Position numbers and translations under genes: made by a program. Below the pieces are notes generated by a model, which worked only from the letters and a program-made list of their open reading frames with translations, was not told the origin of the DNA and searched no databases. Shown in pieces: positions 5,970-15,682 of a stretch of DNA of 41,433 nucleotides. The stretch's first letter is position 1; every line of letters starts with the position of its first letter. The DNA is from Candidatus Omnitrophota bacterium (GTDB lineage: Bacteria; Omnitrophota; Gorgyraeia; Zapsychrales; Fredricksoniimonadaceae). The stretch is taken from positions 1 through 41,433 of the forward strand of contig CAJBYM010000136.1 in assembly GCA_903959815.1 (NCBI GenBank). The letters run 5' to 3'.

Positions 5970-6993
5970 CAACATCCGGACTGGCAACCGGAAGCCCTTC
6001 ATCTCTCACAACAGACAGAAAATCACCATACCACTGTTTCTTCACACCATCCGCCTTGGCAAGTTTGTCAAAGTCTGCACGGAACATCGCATAAACACGC
6101 GCATAACTTCCGGAAACGATCCTGGCAAGTTCAGCCGGATCAATGTTGGACCGCGCCGCATCAAAGACAAGCTCTTTACCATCCCAATGAAACACAATAG
6201 AACGCGCTACTGTAAAAAGCGGCATTGATTTTGAACCACGGCCCTTGATCGTCTGTTCTGCCGAGAAAGTAATACGAAAATTCCCCACCAAAACCCCTTG
6301 AGCATAATCAAAACTTGATGTCACCTCAAAATCCAGAAGACCAAGGCCTTTACGGCTCGCTTCATTCGGAACGGTCAACAATAACTTTGGAGACGTCCCG
6401 TCAAGACGATAAGCTTGGATAAATTTTGTGCTATAACCATCGCCAATACCAGCCAAACTGACAACACTCGCCAAGCCATTGTCCAACAACTTAAAGACAG
6501 GCTCACCTTTCTTATTATCAAAAACATCAATGTGTCCAAAATACGCCCAGGAATCCCTATGATCTTTGAAAAGTAAATACTGATAATCCGGGAAGCGTTG
6601 GCTAGAACTGGAAACACGTAAAGCTCGGTATTCACCTAACTCATACTCTTTGACAACGGGATACGGCAAAATACATCCACTGTAATTCGTATAGCCGCAA
6701 CCGAACAAATACTCATCACGCAAAGGACTGCGATGCGTATCCTTGACATTAAAACTGCCGCCGATCCCCAGTTTTTTCCAAAGCTTTCCAATATGCACGC
6801 CAGAATAATAATAATCCTCACGCCTTATCTCATCCTTCTTAAAAAAACTTTTTTCAGCTCGCTGATAGTAAGCATCTGTATCAGAAAAGAACTTCTCAAC
6901 ATCGATATAAGTGACTGTCTTAGGAATAAAAAGAAGAGCAACAGCAATGATGATCAAAATCGAAGGAACAAACTTTAAGAAGTCATTCTTCAT
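5929..6993 (-). CDS. Membrane-anchored protein of unknown function
   Basis: A 354-residue protein I do not recognise. Residues 9-24 (VPSILIIIAVALLFIP) form a signal anchor. The rest is predicted to be periplasmic, mixed alpha/beta and rich in aromatic residues. A small cysteine pair stands in the middle (FGCGY ... SGCILP). Phrases such as LLFKDHRDSWAYFGHIDVF and IVFHWDGKELVFD suggest a beta-propeller-like or lipoprotein-like beta fold, but this is speculation. GGGAG lies 5 bases before the ATG, and a promoter (7027-7055) precedes it, so it is a single gene. Its 3' end overlaps the convergent receiver gene by 41 bases. Confidence 0.8.
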   Translation of the reverse strand: MKNDFLKFVPSILIIIAVALLFIPKTVTYIDVEKFFSDTDAYYQRAEKSFFKKDEIRREDYYYSGVHIGKLWKKLGIGGSFNVKDTHRSPLRDEYLFGCGYTNYSGCILPYPVVKEYELGEYRALRVSSSSQRFPDYQYLLFKDHRDSWAYFGHIDVFDNKKGEPVFKLLDNGLASVVSLAGIGDGYSTKFIQAYRLDGTSPKLLLTVPNEASRKGLGLLDFEVTSSFDYAQGVLVGNFRITFSAEQTIKGRGSKSMPLFTVARSIVFHWDGKELVFDAARSNIDPAELARIVSGSYARVYAMFRADFDKLAKADGVKKQWYGDFLSVVRDEGLPVASPDVVKASSLVPVSKSH

Positions 6994-7026
6994 AGGATCT
7001 CCCGTTGCAACATGATAGATATATAG

Positions 7027-7055
7027 AATTTAACGAACATTGCCATCTGTTTCAA
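7027..7055 (-). promoter_or_regulatory. sigma-70 promoter of the 5929-6993 gene
   Basis: The minus strand reads TTGAAA (7050-7055), a 17-base spacer, and TAAATT (7027-7032), about 34 bases before the start codon at 6993. It separates this gene from the long upstream operon ending with the nuclease. Confidence 0.6.
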
Positions 7056-7074
7056 GACATTTCTTTACATTCTA

Positions 7075-7665
7075 TTACGAAACCTTGCCCCAAAGACCAA
7101 GCCCCTGCTTGCGCGCCTCACGAAAGAATTCTTTAAACCGATCGGCGTAACGAAGATTCGGCGGAATGGTCAAGGGATACGCATAACCATTTTTAATGAT
7201 CTCTTGGTTAATAAAAAGTCCGTCATCCAAACGATAAACATAAGCCAAGAGACGGCCGTATTTATCTCGCTGTTGAATATCAAATTCCAACCGCACCCTG
7301 CGATCAGTTAAAAGAGACTTTACATACTCTGAGGCTGCTCTTCCCATACGTAAAATCTCGTCGACATCCTGATGAGAACGCTTGGCATCACGCAAAAGCT
7401 TGTTATTCTTCCTTGATTCAGGCGTGTCTATCCCCTCCAGGCGAATCTTTTCACCATTAGAAAGTTTGATCGTATCCCCGTCATAAACATATGTAACAAG
7501 GATATTCGCATACTCATTTTGATCTACCACAACCCGTGGAGAAGATGGATGCTGCGAATCAACAGAAAACCGATGCGCAAGAAGAAAGAAAACCGACAGA
7601 AAAACAACGAAAAAAACAAAAGGATGAAAAACACTTGGAGAAAACTTAGAACGCACCACGGTCAA
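7075..7665 (-). CDS. Thermonuclease-like (SNase) protein, membrane anchored
   Basis: A 196-residue staphylococcal-nuclease-fold protein. An N-terminal hydrophobic segment (residues about 13-32) is a signal anchor or signal peptide, so the nuclease acts outside the cytoplasm. The catalytic set is present: the calcium-site motif YDGDTIKL, IRLEGIDTPES with the first catalytic Arg and the Glu, and the second Arg region (QRDKYGRLLAYVY). The predicted role is calcium-dependent cleavage of DNA or RNA to nucleotides. The start is a TTG overlapping the TGA of the SpoIID-like gene, with AAGGA 6 bases upstream; a GTG six bases later is an alternative. Confidence 0.92.
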   Translation of the reverse strand: MTVVRSKFSPSVFHPFVFFVVFLSVFFLLAHRFSVDSQHPSSPRVVVDQNEYANILVTYVYDGDTIKLSNGEKIRLEGIDTPESRKNNKLLRDAKRSHQDVDEILRMGRAASEYVKSLLTDRRVRLEFDIQQRDKYGRLLAYVYRLDDGLFINQEIIKNGYAYPLTIPPNLRYADRFKEFFREARKQGLGLWGKVS

Positions 7666-8819
7666 TCCACATCCTTAAGTTTAACAAGCTCTGAAGACGG
7701 ATAATAGAATTCCAAAATCTTGCGATAATTGTAATGCCTAAGAGCCATGCCGTAGGCCCCCCATTGACACATACCGACACCATGTCCCCAACCATAGCCA
7801 ACGAAATCAACATACCAGCCCTTCATTTCAACACCATACTTGTTGCTGCGAAGAATATTAGGGCCGATGATATCACGAAAAACCTTGCCCTCTATAACCT
7901 CTTCTTTACCGTCGCGTGAAATAATCTTAAGCCGCCTCACCCGCCCGCTTTTGTTAAGCTCAACAACCTGAATATCCTTAATAAGGCCGATCTGATAACC
8001 TCGCGCATTAAGTTTATCCTGAATATCTTTCAAACGAAAGTTCCTGCGCCATTGATAATGAGGCGAATCAATAGAGAATGTCGACTTGACCCCTCCTTTA
8101 AGCGGCTCAAGATCAATATCCCACAACTCACTCGCATCCTCAGTAACCCCTCCACTATTAGCATGAAAAAATGCCGGAAAAATCTTCCCCTTATACATCA
8201 AAACCTCACCGCTGGTCCGACGCACTGCAACATTAGTACGATAACGCTCCGCCCCCCTGCCCCCATAAACCTGAGAATAAACATCATTGGTCACGTCATA
8301 ATCACGCGCCGCGAATTTCTCCATCGAATAAACAGCGAATGTACGTGCCGCAACCGCCTGGGCCATGATCGCCTCCAACGGCCATTTATCAGAGATCTCA
8401 TGATAAAGAACCCCACGGATATACGCCTCAATATCAATTGAATTCACGACGGTAAGATTAATGCCCTTGTTGTTGATCACAATAACATCGCCACGAAAAT
8501 GTCCGTCATTGATACTGATAAGAGCTTCGCGGCGAGGCACAATGATAAGCCTTGAGGCATTATAAACAATATCACCGACCTTGGTTTTACCATCATCCAA
8601 AGAAACAAGAGCCGGTCGCAAATAAACGCGCGCATCTAACTTTTTCCCGGTATTAAAATCAATGACGTCATAACGCCCATGAACAGCCATTGTAAAATGA
8701 TCTTCTTCACGCAGGACAGCCACACGGACCAATCGGGACCTGGCGGTAACAATACCATCTGTCATAAAGATAAGACACAATGAAATAAGGGTGATGCGGA
8801 TAAACTTAGAAAAGATCAC
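7662..8819 (-). CDS. SpoIID/LytB-domain protein (peptidoglycan lytic enzyme)
   Basis: A 385-residue SpoIID-like protein with an N-terminal signal peptide (about residues 1-26). SpoIID is a lytic transglycosylase that cuts glycan strands lacking stem peptides. The conserved block IEAYIRGVLYHEISDKWP contains the catalytic glutamate, followed by EAIMAQAVAARTFAVY, and the C-terminal GYGWGHGVGMCQWGAYG motif is intact. Such proteins occur in non-sporulating bacteria, so this does not mean sporulation. It starts with a GTG that overlaps the ruvB stop (GTGA). It is probably co-transcribed with ruvB and the nuclease. Confidence 0.95.
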   Translation of the reverse strand: MIFSKFIRITLISLCLIFMTDGIVTARSRLVRVAVLREEDHFTMAVHGRYDVIDFNTGKKLDARVYLRPALVSLDDGKTKVGDIVYNASRLIIVPRREALISINDGHFRGDVIVINNKGINLTVVNSIDIEAYIRGVLYHEISDKWPLEAIMAQAVAARTFAVYSMEKFAARDYDVTNDVYSQVYGGRGAERYRTNVAVRRTSGEVLMYKGKIFPAFFHANSGGVTEDASELWDIDLEPLKGGVKSTFSIDSPHYQWRRNFRLKDIQDKLNARGYQIGLIKDIQVVELNKSGRVRRLKIISRDGKEEVIEGKVFRDIIGPNILRSNKYGVEMKGWYVDFVGYGWGHGVGMCQWGAYGMALRHYNYRKILEFYYPSSELVKLKDVD

Positions 8820-9808
8820 AAGAGCTTCCTTGCCGCTTCTGTGATCTCACGGCCGCGCGAAGTGCGACGAAGAAAACCCATCTTCAAAAGATATGGCTCA
8901 ACAACATCAACAATAGTATCCGTCTCTTCATTGAGAGTCGCTGCCAACGCCTCAATACCTACCGGCCCGCCATTATATTGATCACGGATAACAGACAGGA
9001 TCTTGCGGTCAAAACGATCCAGACCTTGAGGATCAATGTCGAGCTTAGCCATGGCCTCATGAACAATGGGCAAACGGACCTCAAGAGTTCCGGCCTTGAC
9101 CTGTGCATAATCCCGCACACGTTTGAGCAAACGATTGGCGATCCGCGGTGTACCACGCGCACGCCGAGCGACTTCCAGCGCTGCTTCAGCATCAATGTCC
9201 ACACTCAGTTTTCTAGCAGAACACGCAATGATCTCAGCCAGATCTGCAGGATCGTAAAAGTCCAGGTGATAAAAAATACCAAAACGATCGCGCAAAGGTG
9301 ACGCCAATAACCCGCTGCGCGTAGTCGCCCCAATGAGCGTAAATGGCTTTAAACTAAAATTGATGGTCTTGGCGTAAGGCCCCTTATCGACAATGAAATC
9401 GATCTTGAAATTCTCCATCGCGGGATAAAGAAACTCTTCCACCGTCTTAGAAAGACGATGGATCTCGTCAATGAAAAGAACATCTCCCCGTTCAAGATTC
9501 GTGAGGATGCCGATAAAGTCCCCGGCCCGCTCGATCGCCGGACCAGACGTAATCGTGATCTTGCTGTGCATCTCATGCGCGATAATATGCGCCAGAGATG
9601 TCTTTCCAAGGCCAGGCGGACCTGAGAAAAGCATATGCTCCAAAGGTTCTTTACGCAACGCGGCAGCTTCAATAGCCAGTCTGACATTCGCGACGAGCTC
9701 TTTCTGCCCAATGAAATCGGTAAGCTTCTCCGGCCGCAATGACAAACTCGTCACCCGGTCTTCTTCCGTTTCCTGCGTATTAAGGACGATCCGTTTAAGT
9801 TCTTCCAT
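8816..9808 (-). CDS. ruvB: Holliday junction branch-migration helicase RuvB
   Basis: A 330-residue AAA+ ATPase that drives branch migration with RuvA and allows RuvC cutting during recombinational repair. Motifs in order: the N-terminal LRPEKLTDFIGQ, Walker A GPPGLGKTS, Walker B LFIDEIHRL, sensor GATTRSGLL with the arginine-finger region PLRDRFGI, and the winged-helix DNA-binding end (GGPVGIEALAATLNEE). Its length is normal for the family. Its start lies inside the last codons of scpA (14-base overlap). ruvA and ruvC are not in this window. Confidence 0.98.
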   Translation of the reverse strand: MEELKRIVLNTQETEEDRVTSLSLRPEKLTDFIGQKELVANVRLAIEAAALRKEPLEHMLFSGPPGLGKTSLAHIIAHEMHSKITITSGPAIERAGDFIGILTNLERGDVLFIDEIHRLSKTVEEFLYPAMENFKIDFIVDKGPYAKTINFSLKPFTLIGATTRSGLLASPLRDRFGIFYHLDFYDPADLAEIIACSARKLSVDIDAEAALEVARRARGTPRIANRLLKRVRDYAQVKAGTLEVRLPIVHEAMAKLDIDPQGLDRFDRKILSVIRDQYNGGPVGIEALAATLNEETDTIVDVVEPYLLKMGFLRRTSRGREITEAARKLL

Positions 9809-10562
9809 CAGGCTCTACAGTAGGATGTTGTTGGACAATAATGTTTTCACTGTTACGAACAAGCTCAATATCAGCAAAAAGCCGCTTCTGGACAACAACG
9901 ACTTCTTTCATTTTGCAAAGCTCAAGAACAGCCATGAACGTCACAATGACCTCAAGCTTGTCATGCGCGCTTTCAAAAAGCTCCTGCAATCTCATGTTGG
10001 GCCGCTCGACAAGTAAATGAAGGATGGCGTGAACTTTTTCTTCAACCGTATATTCCTCACGCGCAACTTCATAAGAAGCATGCTCGGGCTTATCCGCCAT
10101 CGCTGCGGTCAAGGCGGTAATAAGATCAAACAAATTCGCTTCAAAATAAACTTCCCTGGCTTCATCCTTTAAGCCTGCGATCGCCTCGACATCCAGTCGA
10201 CGAGGAAAAAGATCCTGGCGTTGTTCCGCCCTCACGCGCAATTCTTCAGCCGCCTCCTTGATACGCTGGTATTCTTCAAGACGACGAACAAGCTCCGTGC
10301 GAGGATCTTCCTGCGGCTCAACCTCGCTGGGATCAGGCGGTAAAAGCATTCTGGACTTGATCTGTAAGAGTGTCGCGGCCATAACCAGAAAATCGCCGAT
10401 CCCGTCAAGATCAAGGACCTTCATCAGCTCAATGTACTGGATATATTGCTCGGTAACCTGCGCGATGGGGATATCGTAGATATCGATCTCATCCTTCTTG
10501 ATAAGATAAAGAAGAAGATCGAGGGGGCCTTCAAATTTCTCAAGCTGAATTTTATATGTCAT
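9795..10562 (-). CDS. scpA: Segregation and condensation protein ScpA
   Basis: A 255-residue kleisin of the SMC-ScpAB condensin complex, which compacts and segregates the chromosome. The N-terminal kleisin signature IQLEKFEGPLDLLLYLI and KDEIDIYDIPIAQVTEQY is clear, followed by a central charged region and a C-terminal winged-helix domain. The frame continues upstream to a TTG at 10586 that overlaps the trpS stop. I prefer the ATG at 10562 (MTYKIQLEKF), which matches the normal start, although neither has a good ribosome site. The usual partner gene scpB is not adjacent. Confidence 0.94.
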   Translation of the reverse strand: MTYKIQLEKFEGPLDLLLYLIKKDEIDIYDIPIAQVTEQYIQYIELMKVLDLDGIGDFLVMAATLLQIKSRMLLPPDPSEVEPQEDPRTELVRRLEEYQRIKEAAEELRVRAEQRQDLFPRRLDVEAIAGLKDEAREVYFEANLFDLITALTAAMADKPEHASYEVAREEYTVEEKVHAILHLLVERPNMRLQELFESAHDKLEVIVTFMAVLELCKMKEVVVVQKRLFADIELVRNSENIIVQQHPTVEPDGRT

Positions 10563-10582
10563 GACCCATGGAAATAAAGGGT

Positions 10583-11560
10583 TCAACCAAAAATAACTTG
10601 CCGGACTTCTTTCATCGTCGAAGCAGCGATCGCCCGGGCCTGATCAGCACCCTTCTTGAGAACAGCCTCAACATACCCACGGTCGGCAAGAATCGTGGCT
10701 CGCTTCTCACGGATCGGACGCAAATGCTCGATGATCCCGTCAGCCAGGGTCTTTTTACAATCTGTACATCCTTGCGTAGCGCCCTCACACCATGTACGAA
10801 CCTCATGGCCCCGTCCAGGAAAGAATGTTTTATAATACGCAAACACATTACATTCATCCGGATGACCCACATCTTTCAAACGCATACGTTTCGGATCAGT
10901 CAGCATATTCTTAACCTTGACGAGGATCTCATCAGGAGAATCCGAAAGATTGATGGTGTTCCCATAGCTTTTTGACATCTTGCGACCATCCAGACCCAAA
11001 AGACGAGGCGTGGGCGTAAGAATAGCTTCGCAATCTTCAAAAACATCTTTCTTATAAATAAAATTAAACCTGCGGCTAAGCTCGCGCGTGAGCTCAAGAT
11101 GCGGCAACTGATCTTCACCGATCGGAACAGCCTCGGCCTTGTACAAAAGAATATCCGCCGCTTGCAACACAGGATAACCCAAAAAAGCATAGGTCTGAAG
11201 ATCCCGCGTGGTGATCTCTCGCAGCTGCTCTTTATAGGTGGGATTACGCTCCAACCAGCCAAGGGGCGTGATACAGGAAAAAACCATCTGAAGTTCCAGA
11301 TGCTCCGGAACATCTGACTGAACGAAAATGATGGAACGATCTGGATCAATGCCGCACGCAATCCAATCCACAACCATATCCAAACCGTACGCACGCATGT
11401 TCTGACTATGCTCATACTCACCCATCAGAGCATGCCAGTCCGCAACACAATAAATGCAGCGGTTTACATTCTGAAGTTTGACCCAATTGTCCAACGCCCC
11501 GACAAGATGCCCCAAATGGAGCTTGCCCGTCGGACGCATGCCGCTAAAGACAGTCTTCAT
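10583..11560 (-). CDS. trpS: Tryptophanyl-tRNA synthetase
   Basis: A 325-residue class I aminoacyl-tRNA synthetase that charges tRNA-Trp. The ATP-binding HIGH-type motif is in GMRPTGKLHLGHLVGAL and the second motif is GRKMSKSYGN. Other family blocks, such as the YPVLQAADILLYKAEAVPIGEDQLPHL region, are present. The length is typical. The ATG overlaps the infB stop (ATGA) and has AGGA 7 bases upstream. It lies between infB and scpA. Confidence 0.98.
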   Translation of the reverse strand: MKTVFSGMRPTGKLHLGHLVGALDNWVKLQNVNRCIYCVADWHALMGEYEHSQNMRAYGLDMVVDWIACGIDPDRSIIFVQSDVPEHLELQMVFSCITPLGWLERNPTYKEQLREITTRDLQTYAFLGYPVLQAADILLYKAEAVPIGEDQLPHLELTRELSRRFNFIYKKDVFEDCEAILTPTPRLLGLDGRKMSKSYGNTINLSDSPDEILVKVKNMLTDPKRMRLKDVGHPDECNVFAYYKTFFPGRGHEVRTWCEGATQGCTDCKKTLADGIIEHLRPIREKRATILADRGYVEAVLKKGADQARAIAASTMKEVRQVIFG

Positions 11561-14070
11561 GAAAGTTTCCTTGCGATCTCTTCGATCTGGAACGCCTCGA
11601 TCATATCTCCGACCTGATAACCATCGAACTTATCGACAGAAATACCGCACTCAAAACCTTCGCCCACTTCTTTAACATCATCTTTAAAACGCTTAAGCGC
11701 CGAAATCTTACTCGTATGAACCGTCTCACCATTACGGATAACATCAACTTCCATCTTCTGACGCATACGGCCTTTAAGCATGAAACAACCTGCCACGAGC
11801 CCTGACTTGGTCAGATTAAATACCTGCCTGACCTCGGCGCGCGCAATGAAATGGCGCTTGGTATCAGGTTTCAACAACCCTTCAAGGGCCGCTTTCACAT
11901 CATTGACCGCATCGTAAATGATATTGTAACGACGCACATCAACCGGCGACTTTTCAACCTCAGCATTAGCATCTGCATTGGTCCCAACATTAAACGCAAT
12001 GATGATTGCCTTGGACACATGCGCAAGGATAATGTCCGACGCATTCACATCACCGACCCCGCTATGGATGAACTTGACATTAACCTCCTTGTTCGTATTG
12101 GGAACTTTCGCAAGGGCCTGGCGTAACGCCTCCACAGAACCCTGAACATCCCCTTTAAGAACAATGTTAAGATCCTGAACTTCACCGGCTTTCTTCTGTG
12201 CCAAAAGCTCTTCCAGCGTGATCTTATTATTATCTTTCAAACGATCGGCCTTGAATTTCTCCATGCGCATTTCGGAGATCTCACGTGCGACCTTTTCATT
12301 CTCCACAACAAAGAACTTCTCGCCTGCTTCAGGCACCGCAGAAAGACCCAGGATCTCGACCGGCATCGACGGGCCAGCTTCCTTAACATGGCGTTGATGA
12401 TCATCGAACATGGCTTTTGCCTTGCCATAATACGGACCAAAAACAACAACGTCACCTTCCTTGAGTGTTCCACTTTGAACAATCAACGTCGCCACCGCAC
12501 CACGACCAGGGCTCAAATGAGCCTCGACGACAATACCGGCAGCTTTCTTATTAGGATTAGCCTTAAGTTCAAGGATCTCGGACTCAAGGAGGATCATTTC
12601 CAACAGATTATCAATGCCCTGACCCGTGAGTGCAGAAACAGGAGCCACAACCGTCTTACCGCCCCAGTCCTCAGGCATCAGATCATGTTCGATCAGCTGT
12701 TTCTTGACCTTTTCTGGATCTGCATTCTTAAGATCAATCTTATTAAGAGCCACAACAATGGGAACCCCCGCCGCCTTGGCATGATCGATCGCTTCGAGCG
12801 TCTGCGGCATAAGGCCTTCATTGGCCGCCACAACAAGAACAACAAGATCGGTAATATGCGCCCCTCTGGCACGCATCGCGGTGAAGGCGGCATGGCCTGG
12901 CGTATCAAGGAAGGTGATCTTTCCTTTATCCATCTGAACAGAATACGCACGGATATGCTGTGTAATACCACCATGCTCCGTATCAACGACCTTGGTCTTG
13001 CGGATACAATCCATCAAAGACGTTTTTCCATGATCAACATGCCCCATAAATGTCACAATAGGTGCACGGTGCATCAATGTGGCAGGGTCATCTTTCGCTT
13101 CTTTCTCATGCAAATCAATGACCTGCTCTTCCTGGGACTTCAGAACAAGGAGGTTATAGCCAAATTCCTTACAGATCTCACGGGCAATATCTTCCCCTAG
13201 ATTCTGGTTGATGTTCGCAAAAATACCTTTCGCCATCAGAACCTTAAGTAGCGCGTTCGCTTTTTCCTGAATGCGAAAAGCAAGCTCTCCAACGGTGATC
13301 GGGATCTTAACGTCAATATCCCTCAAAGGGCCGTCGTATTTAGCAGGACCCGATGGCACAAGCGGCGTCACATCAGACGGAGCGATCGTGCCTTGAGCAA
13401 CCTGCTGGGCTACAGCATGGGCATTACGCGCTGCTTGAAGCGCAGCCTGCTCTTCTTCACGCCGCTTAGCCAAAGGTTTTACAGAAATGAATTCGGGCTG
13501 AGGCTTTGCAATCGGCTTCTTAACGATCTTTTTAATGATCGTGGTCACCTTTTTACCATCAACATCCGTTGTTATGACCTGTTCTTCAACCGTCACATTC
13601 TCAAATTGTGCGAGCTCATTAGGAACTTGCTCGGCCGGGCCTTCGACAGACCGGGCATCCGGGGCTCTAACCACCGGCTTCGGCAGCTCAATAGGCTTTG
13701 GCTCAGGCTTGGTAACAATACGTACCGTTATCGGCTCTGGAGCAGGTTCTTTTTTATCATCTGCCTTGATATCAACCTTGCTCTTACCTTTAGACTTAGC
13801 CGGCGCTTTCTTTTTTGAGACAACAGCTTCTGCCCCGTCAGCAGCAACAGCATTCTTCACCACACGCTTGGCCACGGGCTTTTTCACGAGAATTTCTTCT
13901 TTCTCAACAGGGATCAACCCTTTGGATTCCAGCTCGCCTCTTAAAAGAGCCAGAACACCAGGGCTTAATTCCTGAGCATCACCTTTGGCACGCAGTTTCA
14001 GCGCCTTGAGCGTTGCGAGAACAAGCTCCTCGCTGATATTATATTTTGCTACCAGTTCCCTAACTAACAT
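11557..14070 (-). CDS. infB: Translation initiation factor IF-2
   Basis: An 837-residue GTPase that brings initiator tRNA to the ribosome. The N-terminal IF2N domain (residues 1-50) is followed by a long Lys/Pro/Glu/Ala-rich linker (about 55-240), a second IF2N region (about 255-310), and the GTPase core: G1 [11 protein letters not shown] (342-351), [11 protein letters not shown], and the NKIDL motif. Domains II to IV follow. It lies 40 bases after nusA, the classical nusA-infB order. The usual downstream partners rbfA and truB are absent; trpS follows instead. Confidence 0.98.
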   Translation of the reverse strand: MLVRELVAKYNISEELVLATLKALKLRAKGDAQELSPGVLALLRGELESKGLIPVEKEEILVKKPVAKRVVKNAVAADGAEAVVSKKKAPAKSKGKSKVDIKADDKKEPAPEPITVRIVTKPEPKPIELPKPVVRAPDARSVEGPAEQVPNELAQFENVTVEEQVITTDVDGKKVTTIIKKIVKKPIAKPQPEFISVKPLAKRREEEQAALQAARNAHAVAQQVAQGTIAPSDVTPLVPSGPAKYDGPLRDIDVKIPITVGELAFRIQEKANALLKVLMAKGIFANINQNLGEDIAREICKEFGYNLLVLKSQEEQVIDLHEKEAKDDPATLMHRAPIVTFMGHVDHGKTSLMDCIRKTKVVDTEHGGITQHIRAYSVQMDKGKITFLDTPGHAAFTAMRARGAHITDLVVLVVAANEGLMPQTLEAIDHAKAAGVPIVVALNKIDLKNADPEKVKKQLIEHDLMPEDWGGKTVVAPVSALTGQGIDNLLEMILLESEILELKANPNKKAAGIVVEAHLSPGRGAVATLIVQSGTLKEGDVVVFGPYYGKAKAMFDDHQRHVKEAGPSMPVEILGLSAVPEAGEKFFVVENEKVAREISEMRMEKFKADRLKDNNKITLEELLAQKKAGEVQDLNIVLKGDVQGSVEALRQALAKVPNTNKEVNVKFIHSGVGDVNASDIILAHVSKAIIIAFNVGTNADANAEVEKSPVDVRRYNIIYDAVNDVKAALEGLLKPDTKRHFIARAEVRQVFNLTKSGLVAGCFMLKGRMRQKMEVDVIRNGETVHTSKISALKRFKDDVKEVGEGFECGISVDKFDGYQVGDMIEAFQIEEIARKLS

Positions 14071-14110
14071 AAGCCATTATCTTTCCGGGGTTCTAATCCC
14101 CTAAACATCA

Positions 14111-15172
14111 TTATGCGGATTTTTCACCCTCTTTTTCCGCATCATCTGCCGGTGCTTGAACTTCTTCCACAACTTCTTCAACAACCACCTCTTCAACCGC
14201 TTCACCCTCCTGCGCCTGCTTCAAATGCTCTTCCCACTGAGCCGCGGAAAAGATATCAAGCTCCCAACCCAACAAACGACCAGCAAGGCGTACGTTCTGA
14301 CCATAGCGACCGATGGCGATCGAAAGCTGATCATCCGCAACGATGATATTAGCCTTCTTTTCAACACTCAAAAGCTGCATCTGTGAGATTTCCGCCGGAG
14401 AGAGTGCCGCTTGAATATATTCCTTGATGTCCGAAGAATACCGGACAATATCGATCTTCTCACCGTGAAGTTCGTTGACAATATTCTTCACACGCGATCC
14501 GCGCATGCCCACGCACGCCCCTACACAATCTACCTTATCATCTTTGGAATAAACCGAGATCTTGGTACGCTCTCCCGGATCACGGGCAATCGCCTTGACC
14601 TCGATGATGCCTTCATAAATCTCAGGTACTTCAAGCTCAAACAGACGCTTAACGAAATTCGGATGAGCACGGGAAAGAACGATCTGCGGCCCGCGGGATT
14701 CACGCTGAACTTCAAGGATGAACGCGCGCACACGATCACCCTGCTTGAACTCTTCCTTGCCGCAAAGCTCGCTGCGCGGGATCACAGCTTCAGTCTTTCC
14801 AAGATCCACGATCACACTGCCGCGATCAAAACGATAAACACTGCCGGAAATGATCTGTCCAACACGCGTGCTATATTCATTATAAACCACATCTTTTTCC
14901 GCTTCACGGATCTTCTGGAACACGACCTGCTTAGCCGTCTGCGCCGCAATACGGCCAAACTCGCTCGAGCGGATCTCCTGGCCATTAGCAAACGCCTGGA
15001 TCTTGCCGGTCTTAAGATCAAGTTTAGCGGTCACATCTTCTTCTTTTCCAACAGTCCAAACCTTGCGTGCCGCAGACGCCACGGCTGCTTCTACCGCCTC
15101 AATGAGCACTTCTTTCGCAATGCCCTTATCGCGTTCGATCTGTTCAAGGATCGTCATCAATTCGCTGTCCAT
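14111..15172 (-). CDS. nusA: Transcription termination/antitermination factor NusA
   Basis: A 353-residue NusA, which binds RNA polymerase and nascent RNA to control pausing, termination and antitermination. It has the N-terminal polymerase-binding domain, an S1 domain (about 130-200, e.g. GQIISGSVYRFDRGSVIVDL), and two KH domains (ERTKISVYSKDDKVDCVGAC, VKNIVNELHGEKIDIV, and SIAIGRYGQNVRLAGRLLGW). The C-terminal AR repeats of enteric NusA are absent, as in most bacteria, and a Glu/Val-rich acidic tail replaces them. The ATG has GAGGGAG 3 bases upstream. It follows rimP by 15 bases. Confidence 0.98.
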   Translation of the reverse strand: MDSELMTILEQIERDKGIAKEVLIEAVEAAVASAARKVWTVGKEEDVTAKLDLKTGKIQAFANGQEIRSSEFGRIAAQTAKQVVFQKIREAEKDVVYNEYSTRVGQIISGSVYRFDRGSVIVDLGKTEAVIPRSELCGKEEFKQGDRVRAFILEVQRESRGPQIVLSRAHPNFVKRLFELEVPEIYEGIIEVKAIARDPGERTKISVYSKDDKVDCVGACVGMRGSRVKNIVNELHGEKIDIVRYSSDIKEYIQAALSPAEISQMQLLSVEKKANIIVADDQLSIAIGRYGQNVRLAGRLLGWELDIFSAAQWEEHLKQAQEGEAVEEVVVEEVVEEVQAPADDAEKEGEKSA

Positions 15173-15187
15173 AAACTCCCTCTTTTT

Positions 15188-15667
15188 TCAGTTAATGATC
15201 TGCTTTGCTTTTTCTATGTTATCCATCAAAATGATGGTTTCGCCGCTCTTTCTCGTCTCAAGAATAATATCGGTTTCGCGCACAGCTTGTAAAAAACCTG
15301 ACAACTCACACTTACCATTGACCCGTTGTTTAAAAAACACCTGCACCTCACGCCCCAAAACACGCCGTAAATCACGATAACCAACAAGCGCCCGATCCAG
15401 CCCGGGAGAAGAAACCTCAAGCGTATAATTATCTGCAAGGCTCGTATCGTTATCCAGCTGTGCTGCAAGACGACGATTGAGCTCAGCACACGCCTCCATC
15501 CCGATACCGCCTTCAGGTTTATCCGCAAAGACCTGGATATGCACGGTCTCATTATGCGGATTAACATTGACCTGAACCACCTCGACCCCGATCTCATCAC
15601 AGATCGGCTGAGCCAAGTTCTGAATATCCACGATCAGCGCGTCAAATCTTGACATACCCCTATCCAT
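15188..15667 (-). CDS. rimP: Ribosome maturation factor RimP
   Basis: A 159-residue protein needed for assembly of the 30S subunit. Family features include GVEVVQVNVNPHNETVHIQVF, the central signature YTLEVSSPGLDRALVGYRD, and the C-terminal SH3-like barrel with DNIEKAKQI. It lies between proS and nusA, as in many bacteria (rimP-nusA-infB). The ATG at 15667 has no strong ribosome site; a second ATG four codons later is possible. Confidence 0.97.
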   Translation of the reverse strand: MDRGMSRFDALIVDIQNLAQPICDEIGVEVVQVNVNPHNETVHIQVFADKPEGGIGMEACAELNRRLAAQLDNDTSLADNYTLEVSSPGLDRALVGYRDLRRVLGREVQVFFKQRVNGKCELSGFLQAVRETDIILETRKSGETIILMDNIEKAKQIIN

Positions 15668-15682
15668 TCATCATCATTTTCA

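Noticed and set aside
4481-8819. Sporulation locus, because of SpoVG and SpoIID
   Set aside because: Both families are common in non-sporulating bacteria, and no other sporulation gene is present in a diderm gene setting.
12388-13200. 270-codon open frame on the plus strand
   Set aside because: It is antisense to the GTPase core of infB, has a composition typical of a reverse shadow, and no ribosome site.
14411-15292. 293-codon open frame on the plus strand
   Set aside because: It is antisense to nusA and crosses into rimP; no recognisable motif.
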